Positions 15,806 to 24,459 of a DNA stretch of 64,000 nucleotides are shown in pieces. Location: contig CACHJN010000003.1 of assembly GCA_902580115.1 (NCBI GenBank), positions 1 through 64,000 on the forward strand. The letters are read 5' to 3'. The translations under genes and the position numbers were made by a program. Within the stretch, counting starts at the first letter, position 1, and every line of letters begins with the position of its first letter. The notes below the pieces were generated by a model. That model had not been told where the DNA came from and did no database searches. It was given only the letters and a program-made list of their open reading frames with translations. Source of the DNA: an uncultured Pelagibacteraceae bacterium (GTDB taxonomy: Bacteria; Pseudomonadota; Alphaproteobacteria; Pelagibacterales; Pelagibacteraceae).

Positions 15806-16840
15806 ATGATAAACAAATTTTTAAAGCTTACAATTACTTTATTTTTTGCATTTACACTTAATTTTTCTGCTAATGCAGATATTAAAGTTGTGGCCTCTAT
15901 TAAACCTATACACTCATTAGCAAGTTATTTGATGGATGGAGTTGGTAAACCAGATTTAATCGTAGATGGCTATAATTCTCCACATGGATTTGCATTAAAA
16001 CCATCGCACGCTAAAATGTTGCAAAATGCTGATTTAGTATTTTGGGTTGGTGAAGACTTAGAAAATTTTTTAGAGAAACCATTAAAATCAATAGCAAAAA
16101 AAGCTGAAAAAATTGAATTAATGGAAATCAAGGGTTTAAAAAAATTAGAATTCAGAGAAAGAAACATATTCGAAGGGCATGATGATCACGGACATGACGA
16201 TCATAAAGAACATGGTCATAAAGAGGCTAAACATGACGATCATAAAGAACATGGTCATAAAGAGGCTAAACATGACGATCACAAAGAACACGGTCATAAA
16301 GAGGATAAACACGATGATCATCATGAACATGCTCATGGTGAGCACGATCCACATATTTGGCTTGATCCAATGAATGCAAAAGTAATTTTAAGTGAAATGG
16401 CGGAACATCTAATTGAAAATGATCAAGAAAATGCATCAAAGTATAAAGCTAATTTAAAAAAAGCACACAAAGAGTTAGATAAACTAACAAAAAAAGTTAA
16501 ATCTGATTTAAATAAAGACTTTAAATCAATTGTTTTTCATGACGCCTATCAGTATTTCGAAAAAAGATTTGATGTTAATGTTTTAGGAGCTTTTACAGTA
16601 AATACAGATGTATTACCTGGTGCAGAACAATTATCTGAGATTAGAGAAGTAATTGAACATGAAAAAGTAAGTTGTGTATTTTCTGAACCTCAATTTAACC
16701 CTGATATAATCAAAGCAGTAGCAAAAGATACAAATATTAAGACTGGAATTATAGATCCTTTGGGAGCTACTCTAAATCCAGGAAAAACTTTGTATTTTGA
16801 TTTAATTAAGAATATGTCTTCCTCTTTTAAAGGCTGTTAG
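15806..16840 (+). CDS. znuA: Zinc ABC transporter substrate-binding protein ZnuA with histidine-rich loop
   Basis: Periplasmic Zn2+-binding protein (344 aa). A 25-residue signal peptide ends near SANAD. Zinc-site residues are in place: His in NSPHGFALKPS, His in DPHIWLDP, His in FHDAYQYF and an acidic residue in the late IIDPLGATL segment. Residues about 125-180 form a His/Asp/Lys-rich loop, built from 13-residue repeats, which in this family collects zinc. The start codon has no ribosome site because the second Zur palindrome ends 3 bases before it; a leaderless or very short-leader mRNA is likely. Divergent from znuCB-zur. Confidence 0.93.
   Translation: MINKFLKLTITLFFAFTLNFSANADIKVVASIKPIHSLASYLMDGVGKPDLIVDGYNSPHGFALKPSHAKMLQNADLVFWVGEDLENFLEKPLKSIAKKAEKIELMEIKGLKKLEFRERNIFEGHDDHGHDDHKEHGHKEAKHDDHKEHGHKEAKHDDHKEHGHKEDKHDDHHEHAHGEHDPHIWLDPMNAKVILSEMAEHLIENDQENASKYKANLKKAHKELDKLTKKVKSDLNKDFKSIVFHDAYQYFEKRFDVNVLGAFTVNTDVLPGAEQLSEIREVIEHEKVSCVFSEPQFNPDIIKAVAKDTNIKTGIIDPLGATLNPGKTLYFDLIKNMSSSFKGC
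16193..16309 (+). repeat. Three 39-bp tandem repeats in the znuA histidine-rich region
   Basis: Copies at 16193-16231, 16232-16270 and 16271-16309. The first two are identical; the third has a few changes. Each unit encodes 13 residues (HDDHKEHGHKEAK). A partly decayed fourth copy follows (16310-16345). The unit is a multiple of three, so copy-number change keeps the frame. Confidence 0.93.
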
Positions 16841-16844
16841 TTTT

Positions 16845-18287
16845 TTATCTATCTACAATTAAAGTGTCTTTTGACCCACCACCTTGCGAGCTATTAACTA
16901 TTGTGCTTCCTTTTTTAAGTGCAACTCTAGTTAGACCTCCCGTAGTAACCCAGGAAGTTTTACCAGATAAAATGAACGGTCTTAAATCTAAATGTCTAGG
17001 TTGGATACCTTCATCAGAAATAGTTGGTGTTGTTGAAAGAATTTCTAAAGGTTGGGCAATATAATCATTCGGTTTAGATTTGATTTTATTTACCATGTCA
17101 TCTCTTTCTTTTTTTGATGATTTTGGTCCTATTAGTATTCCATTTCCACCAGATCCATTAGTTGGTTTAACAACAAGTTTAGAAATATTATCTATTACAT
17201 GTTCTCTGTGAATTTTTTTTCTACATAAAAAAGTTTGGACTTGTTTAATCTTAGGGTCCTCATCTAAATAATATTTTATCATCTGATCTACATAAGAGTA
17301 AATTGCTTTGTCATCTGCTATTCCTGTTCCAGGGGCATTTATAATACCCACATTTCCCTTTCTCCAACATTTAAATAAACCTGGTACACCTAAAATTGAA
17401 TGTTTATAAAATACTTTTGGATCTAAAAAATTATCATCAATTCTTCTGTAAATACAATCTACTTTTAACGGTCCTTTAACTGTTTTCATGTAAACTAAAT
17501 CTTTTTCTACGAATAAATCTTTTCCTTCGACTAAAGCTATTCCCATTTGTTCTGCTAAAAATCTATGTTCAAAGTATGCTGAGTTATATCTTCCAGGTGT
17601 TAAAACGCACATATGTGGATTTGTTGTCTTTCTAGGAACGCATTCGAGCATACAGTGATAAAGTTTATTAGGGTATTGATGTACTGATGAAACTTTATAT
17701 TTTGTAAATAATTCTGGAAAAACATCTCTCATTACCATTCTATTTTCCAACATATATGATACTCCAGAAGGTACTCTTAAATTGTCTTCAAGAACTAAAA
17801 ATTCTCCGTCAATATTTCTAATTAAATCAATCCCTGATATATTTGACCATGCTTTATATTTTGGTGAGAAACCATAACACTCTCGCAAATAGTATGGGGA
17901 ATCGAAAACTAATTCCTCAGGTATAATATTGTCCTTAAATATTTTTCTATCGTTATAAACATCATCAATAAATAAATTTAACGCTTTAACTCTTTGCAAT
18001 AATCCTCTAGCAACTTTAGACCAGTCTTTCTTAAGAATTATTCTTGGAATAATATCAAGAGGCCACTGCTTTTCTTGTAATTTTTTACCTGAAGAATAAA
18101 CTCTAAAATTAATTCCTCTTGAGTTAATCGTGCTTGCACAATTTTTCTCGATTTCGTTTAATTTTTTAATTCCGTGTCTCTCTAAAATATGAGAAATTAT
18201 CAGAGCTTGCTTTCGGAGCTTATTTTCCGAGTTTAAGTACTCATCATAAGTGTTTTTTGAATTGTACTTTTTCCACATATTAGCCAT
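16845..18287 (-). CDS. Circularly permuted ATP-grasp family protein (DUF404/DUF407)
   Basis: A 480-aa protein of the circularly permuted ATP-grasp family, predicted to join a carboxylate to an amine using ATP. Recognisable segments are YYLRECYGFSPKYKAWSN, GEFLVLEDNLRVPSGVSYML near residue 165, TPGRYNSAYFEHRFLAEQMG near 230, IYRRIDDNFLDP near 283 and VVKPTNGSGGNGI near 375. In other bacteria this gene clusters with an alpha-E (DUF403) protein, a transglutaminase-like protein and the Anbu peptidase. Here only Anbu is adjacent, divergently with a 100-bp gap. A start at the second Met (18278) is equally possible. Substrate unknown. Confidence 0.85.
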   Translation of the reverse strand: MANMWKKYNSKNTYDEYLNSENKLRKQALIISHILERHGIKKLNEIEKNCASTINSRGINFRVYSSGKKLQEKQWPLDIIPRIILKKDWSKVARGLLQRVKALNLFIDDVYNDRKIFKDNIIPEELVFDSPYYLRECYGFSPKYKAWSNISGIDLIRNIDGEFLVLEDNLRVPSGVSYMLENRMVMRDVFPELFTKYKVSSVHQYPNKLYHCMLECVPRKTTNPHMCVLTPGRYNSAYFEHRFLAEQMGIALVEGKDLFVEKDLVYMKTVKGPLKVDCIYRRIDDNFLDPKVFYKHSILGVPGLFKCWRKGNVGIINAPGTGIADDKAIYSYVDQMIKYYLDEDPKIKQVQTFLCRKKIHREHVIDNISKLVVKPTNGSGGNGILIGPKSSKKERDDMVNKIKSKPNDYIAQPLEILSTTPTISDEGIQPRHLDLRPFILSGKTSWVTTGGLTRVALKKGSTIVNSSQGGGSKDTLIVDR

Positions 18288-18387
18288 AATATTCTAGTTA
18301 TTTTCTCTACAATCAAATGCGAATTTTAGATGTTAGATATGATAATAAAGAATTGAAAAGTTAGTTAATTTTAAATAAGTATTCAAC

Positions 18388-19113
18388 ATGACATATTGTG
18401 TAGGTATTAAAACGAAAGAAGGAATAGTTGTAGCCTCAGACTCAAGAACTAATGCTGGCTTGGACAATGTAAATATTTATTCTAAAATGTTAACTTACGA
18501 TGTTGGAGATAGAACAATAATAGTAGTGACATCAGGTAATTTAGCTACATCTCAAGCAGTTTTTAAAACAATAGAAAAAGATATAAAAAATAAAAATGGC
18601 GCTTTAAATTTAAATACTTGTAAAGACTTTGAGCAAATTGCTTCTTATATAGGAAAACTCAATGTGAAGCACTCATCGCCCGATGGTGTTAACACCGATA
18701 GCTCAGTTTTGGGATCCACTTTCATAATCGGAGGTCAGATAAAAGGTCAATCGCTTGAACTGTATATGGTTTATCCGCAAGGTAATTATATAAGACCAGC
18801 TGACAGCAAACCATACCTTGTAATAGGTGAAGTTAAATATGGAAAACCTATTTTAGATAGAGTTATAACTCCTAATGTTTCAATAGGTGATGCATCAAGA
18901 TGTGCATTAATTTCTATGGACTCAACCCTAAAAAGTGACCTTACAGTTGGTCCTCCTATTGACATTGCTGTTTACAAAAAGGATCAAAAGAAAATTTCTT
19001 ACTTAAAGTGCCTAAACACTACTGATGAAGACTATGCAAAGGTTTGTAATCAGTGGTCAGATAAGGTTCTGCAAGTTTTTGATACCTTTCCAAAATTTGA
19101 CTGGGAGAAATAA
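18388..19113 (+). CDS. Proteasome-like peptidase Anbu
   Basis: A 241-aa Ntn-hydrolase of the Anbu (bacterial proteasome homologue) family, related to HslV. The chain starts MTYCVGIKTKEGIVVASDSR, so removal of Met exposes the Thr nucleophile; the GIVVASDSRTNAG strand-turn matches proteasome beta subunits. Later GSTFIIGGQIKGQ and LISMDSTLKSDLTVGPP fit the Anbu group. It faces the ATP-grasp gene, a known partner of Anbu, and is followed three bases later by a 59-aa gene. No ATPase unfoldase is adjacent. The role is unknown; association with peptide synthesis or turnover is inference. Confidence 0.88.
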   Translation: MTYCVGIKTKEGIVVASDSRTNAGLDNVNIYSKMLTYDVGDRTIIVVTSGNLATSQAVFKTIEKDIKNKNGALNLNTCKDFEQIASYIGKLNVKHSSPDGVNTDSSVLGSTFIIGGQIKGQSLELYMVYPQGNYIRPADSKPYLVIGEVKYGKPILDRVITPNVSIGDASRCALISMDSTLKSDLTVGPPIDIAVYKKDQKKISYLKCLNTTDEDYAKVCNQWSDKVLQVFDTFPKFDWEK

Positions 19114-19116
19114 ACA

Positions 19117-19296
19117 ATGAACCAAAAATATAATATTTCAGATATTTTAGATGCTGTTAACGAAATAAATAATTCCAAACCTTTTAAAAAAATTAAAGAT
19201 CCCACTGTTCAGAAATCAAAAGAAATATTAAATAAGGATATACCTCCAAGCACTTTAAAATTGATTGAAGAGGCAGAAAAAAATATTAAAAATTAA
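19117..19296 (+). CDS. Small conserved-looking protein downstream of Anbu, 59 aa
   Basis: ATG at 19117, three bases after the Anbu stop, with GGGAGA 8-13 bases upstream inside the end of Anbu; the frame runs 59 codons to TAA at 19294-19296. The acidic/basic peptide begins MNQKYNISDILDAVNEINN and ends STLKLIEEAEKNIKN; it has two predicted helical parts and no membrane segment. The ribosome site and tight spacing argue that it is translated with Anbu. I do not recognise the family. Its last 4 bases overlap the convergent gap stop. Confidence 0.7.
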   Translation: MNQKYNISDILDAVNEINNSKPFKKIKDPTVQKSKEILNKDIPPSTLKLIEEAEKNIKN

Positions 19297-20297
19297 ATCA
19301 GTCCTGCTATTTGAATTGCAGTATCACACATCCTATTTGAAAAACCCCATTCATTATCATACCAAGATAATACTCTACTAAATTTACCTTTTATAACTTG
19401 AGTTTGTGTTAAATCAAATATTGAACTATGTGGGTTGTGATTAAAATCTTTAGAAACTAAAGGAGCTGAATTAGTTGCCAATATTCCTTTTAAAGGTCCT
19501 TTAGCTGCTTTAATCATAGCATCATTAATACTTTCAGAACTTACTTCTTTATTCGGTACGAATGTAAGATCTATTAAAGATACATTAGGTGTTGGTACTC
19601 TTATGGCTGTTCCGTCGAGTTTTCCTTTTAAACTTGGTAATACTAAACTCATTGCTTTAGCGGCGCCCGTTGAAGTTGGTATCATCGCGTCCCCTGATGC
19701 TCTAGCTCTTCTCAAGTCTTTGTGCAATGTATCTAAAAGTTTTTGGTCTCCCGTGTAACTATGAATAGTAGTCATATAACCATATTCAATACCGAAAGTA
19801 TTTTCTAAAACCATCGCAACTGGTGCTAAACAGTTAGTAGTGCAAGAGCCATTAGAAATTACATTATGTTCTTTTTTCAAATCTTTGCTGTTTACTCCTT
19901 GAACTACTGTAAAATCTACCTCTTTTGCTGGCGCAGATATAATTACTTTTTTAGCTCCAGCTTCAATATGTTTGCCAGCAGTTTTTTTATCTAAAAAGAA
20001 ACCTGTGCACTCCAAAACTACATCAGCTCCTATCTTGCCCCAAGGTAACTTAGCAGGATCTCTTTCAGCAAAAACTTTGATATTTTGATCTCCAATTTGA
20101 AAACCTTCTTTAGTTGTCTTTACTTCATGATTTAATGTGCCATGTGTACTATCAAATTTGATTAGGTGAGCGTTGGCTTCTATAGAACCAAGATCATTAA
20201 TGCCTACTACTTGAATTTTACCTTTATAGTTTTCTAATAAAGCTCTTAAAATAAGCCGCCCTATTCTACCAAAACCATTAATTCCTACTTTGACCAT
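19293..20297 (-). CDS. gap: Glyceraldehyde-3-phosphate dehydrogenase
   Basis: Glycolytic/gluconeogenic NAD(P)-dependent enzyme of 334 aa. The Rossmann motif INGFGRIGR is at the N-terminus and the catalytic cysteine is in SNGSCTTNCLAP (about residue 150), with the partner His in TIHSYTGDQ. WYDNEWGFSNRM near the C-terminus is the usual end. It starts 3 bases after the last gene of the glycerol transporter set, so it may be co-transcribed and carry triose phosphate onward. Length is normal. Confidence 0.96.
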   Translation of the reverse strand: MVKVGINGFGRIGRLILRALLENYKGKIQVVGINDLGSIEANAHLIKFDSTHGTLNHEVKTTKEGFQIGDQNIKVFAERDPAKLPWGKIGADVVLECTGFFLDKKTAGKHIEAGAKKVIISAPAKEVDFTVVQGVNSKDLKKEHNVISNGSCTTNCLAPVAMVLENTFGIEYGYMTTIHSYTGDQKLLDTLHKDLRRARASGDAMIPTSTGAAKAMSLVLPSLKGKLDGTAIRVPTPNVSLIDLTFVPNKEVSSESINDAMIKAAKGPLKGILATNSAPLVSKDFNHNPHSSIFDLTQTQVIKGKFSRVLSWYDNEWGFSNRMCDTAIQIAGLI

Positions 20298-20300
20298 TTG

Positions 20301-20654
20301 TTATACGTATTTAAATACAACAATAAAATAAGCAACACAAATAATTGATGCTATCCACAAGAGACTACCCACGAGACCTAACCATGCTAAATGAATAAAC
20401 GCACTTCCTAATAAAGAAACAAATAATCTATCACCTCTAGTTGTATCTAAACCTAAAATACCTTTTCTTGGAGAACCTCCTGGTACTTTCTTTTCCCAAA
20501 TAAGCATTACCGTTATACATAAAGCTATAAAAATGAAAAAAGCAGCCGTTTGCCATGTCCAAGCCATCCATGAAAATAAATCAAAATCAAAAAAACCTTT
20601 TTCTTTTGCTTTTCCAACATCCCCCCAAGTAGCTGAGTATAATTTTGTAAACAT
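20301..20654 (-). CDS. DUF2160 small membrane protein of the glycerol ABC transporter (GlpU-like)
   Basis: A 117-aa membrane protein with three hydrophobic segments, near residues 36-53, 78-94 and 96-113. It is the small membrane protein found in rhizobial glpSTPQUV glycerol operons (DUF2160), where its role is not clear. Its start overlaps the glpQ stop (TAATG). Gene order P-Q-U is the same as in Rhizobium. It may be an accessory part of the importer. Confidence 0.78.
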   Translation of the reverse strand: MFTKLYSATWGDVGKAKEKGFFDFDLFSWMAWTWQTAAFFIFIALCITVMLIWEKKVPGGSPRKGILGLDTTRGDRLFVSLLGSAFIHLAWLGLVGSLLWIASIICVAYFIVVFKYV

Positions 20655-21454
20655 TAAACCCTTCCCATCGCAAATCCTTTAGCGATGTAATCTTTAACGA
20701 AGTAAATTACAATAGCTCCTGGAATTATTGTTAAAGTTCCTGCTGCAGCTAATAAACCAAGTTCATATCCCGAAGTACTAGCCGTTCTTGTCATAGTGGC
20801 AGCTATTGGTTTAGCTTCTGTGGCTGTCAAAGTTTTAGCTAATAAAAGCTCAACCCAGGAGAACATGAAGCAGAAAAACATAGTAATACCTATTCCAGCT
20901 GCAATAGTTGGCACGAATATTTTAAAGAAAAATCTTCCAAAAGAATATCCATCTACATAAGCTGTTTCGTCTAATTCTTTTGGAACTGCAGACATAAATC
21001 CCTCTAAAATCCAAACTGCTAAAGGAATATTAAATAAGCAATGCGATAAGGCAACAGCAATATGAGTATCAAATAAATTCACTGAAGAATAAAATTGAAA
21101 AAACGGTAAAGCAAAAACTGCTGGGGGAGCCATTCTGTTAGTTAATAGCCAGAAGAATAAATGTTTATCACCTAAAAACTTATACCTTGAAAATGCATAA
21201 GCTGCTGGTAAAGCAGCTGCTACTGAAATAACCGTATTAAATACTGTATATGTAATTGAATTTACGTAACCCATATACCAAGTACTGTCTGTAAATATTT
21301 TTACATAATTTTCTAATGTAAATTTTTGCGGCCACAACGAGTAGGTATTTATAATCTCAGTAGTCGTCTTAAAAGACATATTGATCAACCAATAAATCGG
21401 AAGCATTAAAAAAATTATATATAATGTAGGAACTAACCATTTATATTTTTTCAT
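20654..21454 (-). CDS. glpQ: Glycerol ABC transporter permease GlpQ
   Basis: Inner-membrane permease (266 aa), MalG-type, with six hydrophobic segments. The start MKKYKWLVPTLYIIFLMLPIYWL is a first membrane helix. The EAA loop (ELDETAYVDGYSFGRFFFKI) is near residues 160-180, and AAAYAFSRYKFLGDKHLF near 85 is typical of this family. Start overlaps the glpP stop (ATGA). It forms a heterodimer with GlpP. The assignment to glycerol rests on the operon with GlpV, GlpK and DUF2160. Confidence 0.87.
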   Translation of the reverse strand: MKKYKWLVPTLYIIFLMLPIYWLINMSFKTTTEIINTYSLWPQKFTLENYVKIFTDSTWYMGYVNSITYTVFNTVISVAAALPAAYAFSRYKFLGDKHLFFWLLTNRMAPPAVFALPFFQFYSSVNLFDTHIAVALSHCLFNIPLAVWILEGFMSAVPKELDETAYVDGYSFGRFFFKIFVPTIAAGIGITMFFCFMFSWVELLLAKTLTATEAKPIAATMTRTASTSGYELGLLAAAGTLTIIPGAIVIYFVKDYIAKGFAMGRV

Positions 21455-22317
21455 GATTGCGCCTCATTTTTCATCATTAAATTATAAAATACCCAACAGA
21501 CTAAAAGAACTATAAAGAAATAAATCAAAGACATTGCTGCCGCTGGTCCTAAATCAAATTGACCTAATGCCATTTTAACTAAATCAATGGATAAAAATGC
21601 TGTAGTATTTCCTGGTCCTCCTCCTGTTAAAACAAATGGCTCGGTATAAATCATAAAGCTATCCATAAATCTTAATAAGATGGCTAAAGTTAAAACTTTT
21701 TTCATTTTTGGTAATTCAATATATCTAAAAGTAGCCCACCTACTTGCTCCATCGATTTCTGCTGCTTGATAATAAGCTGGTTGAATTGAGTTAAGTCCTG
21801 CGTAAGATAAAAGAACCACTAATGATGTCCAATGCCAAACATCCATAAGAATAGTTGTAAACCAAGCATCACCAGGTTGTTGGGTAAAATTATAATCAAA
21901 ACCAACTGAGTTTAATGTATAGCCAAGAAATCCAATATCTGGAAGCGCAAAAATATTCCACATTGCTCCAACAACATTCCAAGGTATAAGAAGTGGCATA
22001 GACATTAAAATTAAACAAACTGGTACTCCCCAACCTTTTTTTGGCATCGTCAAAGCAATTGCAATACCTAGAGGTATTTGAATAAGAAGTATTATAAAAG
22101 TAAAAGCAAATTGCCTTCCTAATGAAGCATGAAATCTTTCGGATAACAGAATTTGTTTAAACCATCTTGTGCCTTCCCAAGCAAATACGTTATTCCCAAA
22201 AGTTTCTTGAAATGAATAATTTACTACTGTCATTAAAGGAATAGCTGCATTAAATGCAACAAGAACAAATACGGGAATTACAAAATACCAAGCTTTTTGA
22301 TTAATAGTTTTATTCAT
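21451..22317 (-). CDS. glpP: Glycerol ABC transporter permease GlpP
   Basis: Inner-membrane permease of 288 aa, MalF-type, with about six membrane helices. The EAA loop (YYQAAEIDGASRWATFRYIEL) lies near residues 180-200 and is preceded by a large periplasmic segment. TEPFVLTGGGPGNTT near 225 is a common signature of this permease class. It overlaps glpT upstream by one base and glpQ downstream by four, so the genes are coupled. Confidence 0.88.
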   Translation of the reverse strand: MNKTINQKAWYFVIPVFVLVAFNAAIPLMTVVNYSFQETFGNNVFAWEGTRWFKQILLSERFHASLGRQFAFTFIILLIQIPLGIAIALTMPKKGWGVPVCLILMSMPLLIPWNVVGAMWNIFALPDIGFLGYTLNSVGFDYNFTQQPGDAWFTTILMDVWHWTSLVVLLSYAGLNSIQPAYYQAAEIDGASRWATFRYIELPKMKKVLTLAILLRFMDSFMIYTEPFVLTGGGPGNTTAFLSIDLVKMALGQFDLGPAAAMSLIYFFIVLLVCWVFYNLMMKNEAQS

Positions 22318-23381
22318 TATTCTATAATCCAGTTATCTCCATAAACATAAGTATATTTTTGATTGAAAGTTATATGAGCGCTTCCACTTGGAATTTCAGT
22401 AGAGGCGTTGGATAATATTTTAATATTTCCCCCGTTACATTCTGTATCAACAATTTTATGTCTTCCAGTATTGCTTACTCTTTTAATTTTGACTGGAATC
22501 CCATCTTTTGAAAAATTAATAAATTCTGGTCTAATACCTATTTGAGTTTTGCTAAAATTTGATTTTTTTATAGTCTTATGACTTTGAATTTTTTGACCAC
22601 TGAAATTTATTTCACCATTTTTAATTTCACAAGGGAGTATATTCATTCCAGGTGAGCCAATAAAATGTCCAACAAAAGTATGTTTGGGTTTCTCAAATAA
22701 TTCAACAGGTGTCCCAGTTTGTACGATTTGACCTTCATGCATGACTACAACTTGATCTGCAAAAGTTAGGGCTTCTGTTTGATCGTGTGTCACATAAATC
22801 ATAGTACGGTTAATTTTTTGGTGTAGTTCTTTTAATTTAGATCTTAAAACCCACTTTAAATGTGGATCTATAACAGTTAATGGTTCATCAAACATAATTA
22901 CATTAACGTCTGATCTGACAAGCCCTCTACCTAAGGAAATTTTTTGCTTACCATCAGCTGTTAACCCAGATGCTCTATTGTTTAGTGTAGTTGTTAACTC
23001 AAGCATCTCAGCTATTTCTTTAACTTTAGAGGCAATCTGTGAGTCAGAAAGACCTCTATTTTTTAAAGGGAAAGCTAAATTATCGTAAACTGACATTGTG
23101 TCGTAAATAACTGGAAACTGAAATATTTGTGCAATATCTCTTTCAACTGGATTTAGTAATGTCATATCCTTGTCATCAAATAAGACATTACCTTTTGTTG
23201 GTTTTAATAAGCCTGAAACAATATTTAATAAAGTTGTCTTACCACAACCAGATGGACCTAAAAGTGCATATGCTCCACCGTCTTTCCAATCAATATTAAC
23301 ATCTCTCAAAGCCCAATCAGAATTACTATTCTGCTTTTCTAAATAACTGTGACTTAAATCTTTTAAAGTTATTTTAGCCAT
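22317..23381 (-). CDS. glpT: Glycerol ABC transporter ATP-binding protein GlpT-type
   Basis: Second of two ATPases (354 aa) of the glycerol importer; not the MFS transporter also called GlpT. It has an intact Walker A (GPSGCGKTTLL, about residue 39), Walker B (VIMFDEPLTVID) and switch histidine (YVTHDQTEAL). The ABC signature is degenerate: LTADGKQKISLGRGL in place of LSGGQ. A C-terminal TOBE-like regulatory domain follows. Its partner GlpS has the opposite pattern, a good signature but no switch histidine, so one composite ATP site should be complete. Start overlaps the glpS stop by 8 bases. Confidence 0.88.
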   Translation of the reverse strand: MAKITLKDLSHSYLEKQNSNSDWALRDVNIDWKDGGAYALLGPSGCGKTTLLNIVSGLLKPTKGNVLFDDKDMTLLNPVERDIAQIFQFPVIYDTMSVYDNLAFPLKNRGLSDSQIASKVKEIAEMLELTTTLNNRASGLTADGKQKISLGRGLVRSDVNVIMFDEPLTVIDPHLKWVLRSKLKELHQKINRTMIYVTHDQTEALTFADQVVVMHEGQIVQTGTPVELFEKPKHTFVGHFIGSPGMNILPCEIKNGEINFSGQKIQSHKTIKKSNFSKTQIGIRPEFINFSKDGIPVKIKRVSNTGRHKIVDTECNGGNIKILSNASTEIPSGSAHITFNQKYTYVYGDNWIIE

Positions 23382-24438
23382 TATTTACCAATCTGTTATT
23401 TTGATCAAAATATAAAAACTCATCCGTGTTCATGTATAGTTTAGTATCTTCTCCAACATTTTTTTGTTGGGTACCGTTAGACAATGAAACCCAGTTTAAA
23501 TTTCCGTTAGTAAAGTGTATCAAGCTTTCTGACCCACTAAGTTCAGAAATTTGAACCTTACCGTTAATTTCAACTGAATTATTTCCCTCTTTATAAGTTG
23601 TAATATTATGAGGTCTTATACCTATTTTATAAGTACCATCCTTAATTTTTGCTGATGATTTCCATTGAACATCATTATCGGTGAATTTACAATTATCTCC
23701 ACTTTTTGTAATTTCAGCTATATTCATTGGTGGATCGCTAAAAACTTTGGCTGAAATTAAATTTTCAGGCTTATTATAAACCTCTAGCGTTTTGCCATAT
23801 TGAATAACTTTGCCTTCTAATAATGTTGCTGTATTTCCACCTATCATTAATGCATCTGAAGGCTCTGTTGTTGCGTAAACAACAATGCAATCTCTATCTT
23901 CAAATAATTTTGGTAGTTCTTCTCGTAACTCCTCTCTTAGTTTAAAATCTAAATTTGCCAAAGGCTCATCCAATAAAATTAAATCTGAGTCCTTTACTAA
24001 TGCTCTAGCAAGAGCAGTTCTTTGTTGTTGTCCGCCCGATAATTCATCAGGTTTTTTATTTAACATTGCTGATAATTTTAAAAGTTCAGCCACCTTTCCA
24101 ACTCTTTGTTTAATTTCGTCAGTTTTAACCCCCGTTATTGCTAATGGAGAAGCAATATTTTCATAAACCGTATAATTTGGATAATTAATAAATTGCTGAT
24201 AAACCATAGAACAATTTCTTTTTTGTACTTTCATACCTGTAACATTTTTTCCATCAAACCATATCTCACCTGAGGTCGGCTTATCTAACCCTGCCATTAT
24301 TTGCATTAAAGTTGTCTTCCCAGCTAGTGTGGAACCAAGTAGTACATTTATTGTATTTTTCTCTAATTTGAGACTTGTAGGATGAATATGAGTATCTATT
24401 CCAACTTTTTTTTCTACATTTTTTAATTCTAGACTCAT
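23374..24438 (-). CDS. glpS: Glycerol ABC transporter ATP-binding protein GlpS
   Basis: First ATPase (354 aa) of the glycerol importer. Walker A is GSTLAGKTTLM near residue 35, the signature LSGGQQQRTALARAL is complete and Walker B is ILLDEPLANLD. The switch position reads VVYATTEPSDAL, so the usual His is replaced by Thr. A C-terminal TOBE-like domain follows. It is the first gene after glpV and its hairpin. The missing histidine suggests that the site using its Walker A is weak or regulatory. Confidence 0.88.
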   Translation of the reverse strand: MSLELKNVEKKVGIDTHIHPTSLKLEKNTINVLLGSTLAGKTTLMQIMAGLDKPTSGEIWFDGKNVTGMKVQKRNCSMVYQQFINYPNYTVYENIASPLAITGVKTDEIKQRVGKVAELLKLSAMLNKKPDELSGGQQQRTALARALVKDSDLILLDEPLANLDFKLREELREELPKLFEDRDCIVVYATTEPSDALMIGGNTATLLEGKVIQYGKTLEVYNKPENLISAKVFSDPPMNIAEITKSGDNCKFTDNDVQWKSSAKIKDGTYKIGIRPHNITTYKEGNNSVEINGKVQISELSGSESLIHFTNGNLNWVSLSNGTQQKNVGEDTKLYMNTDEFLYFDQNNRLVNNG

Positions 24439-24459
24439 AATTTTAAATTTAGTTTTAAA

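Noticed and set aside
16193..16309. Direct repeats that might suggest a CRISPR array
   Set aside because: The units are contiguous with no spacers and lie in the znuA frame.
16145..16373. Overlapping frames in both directions with repeated Met/Ile/His-like patterns
   Set aside because: They are out-of-frame readings of the 39-bp repeats that encode the histidine-rich loop of ZnuA.
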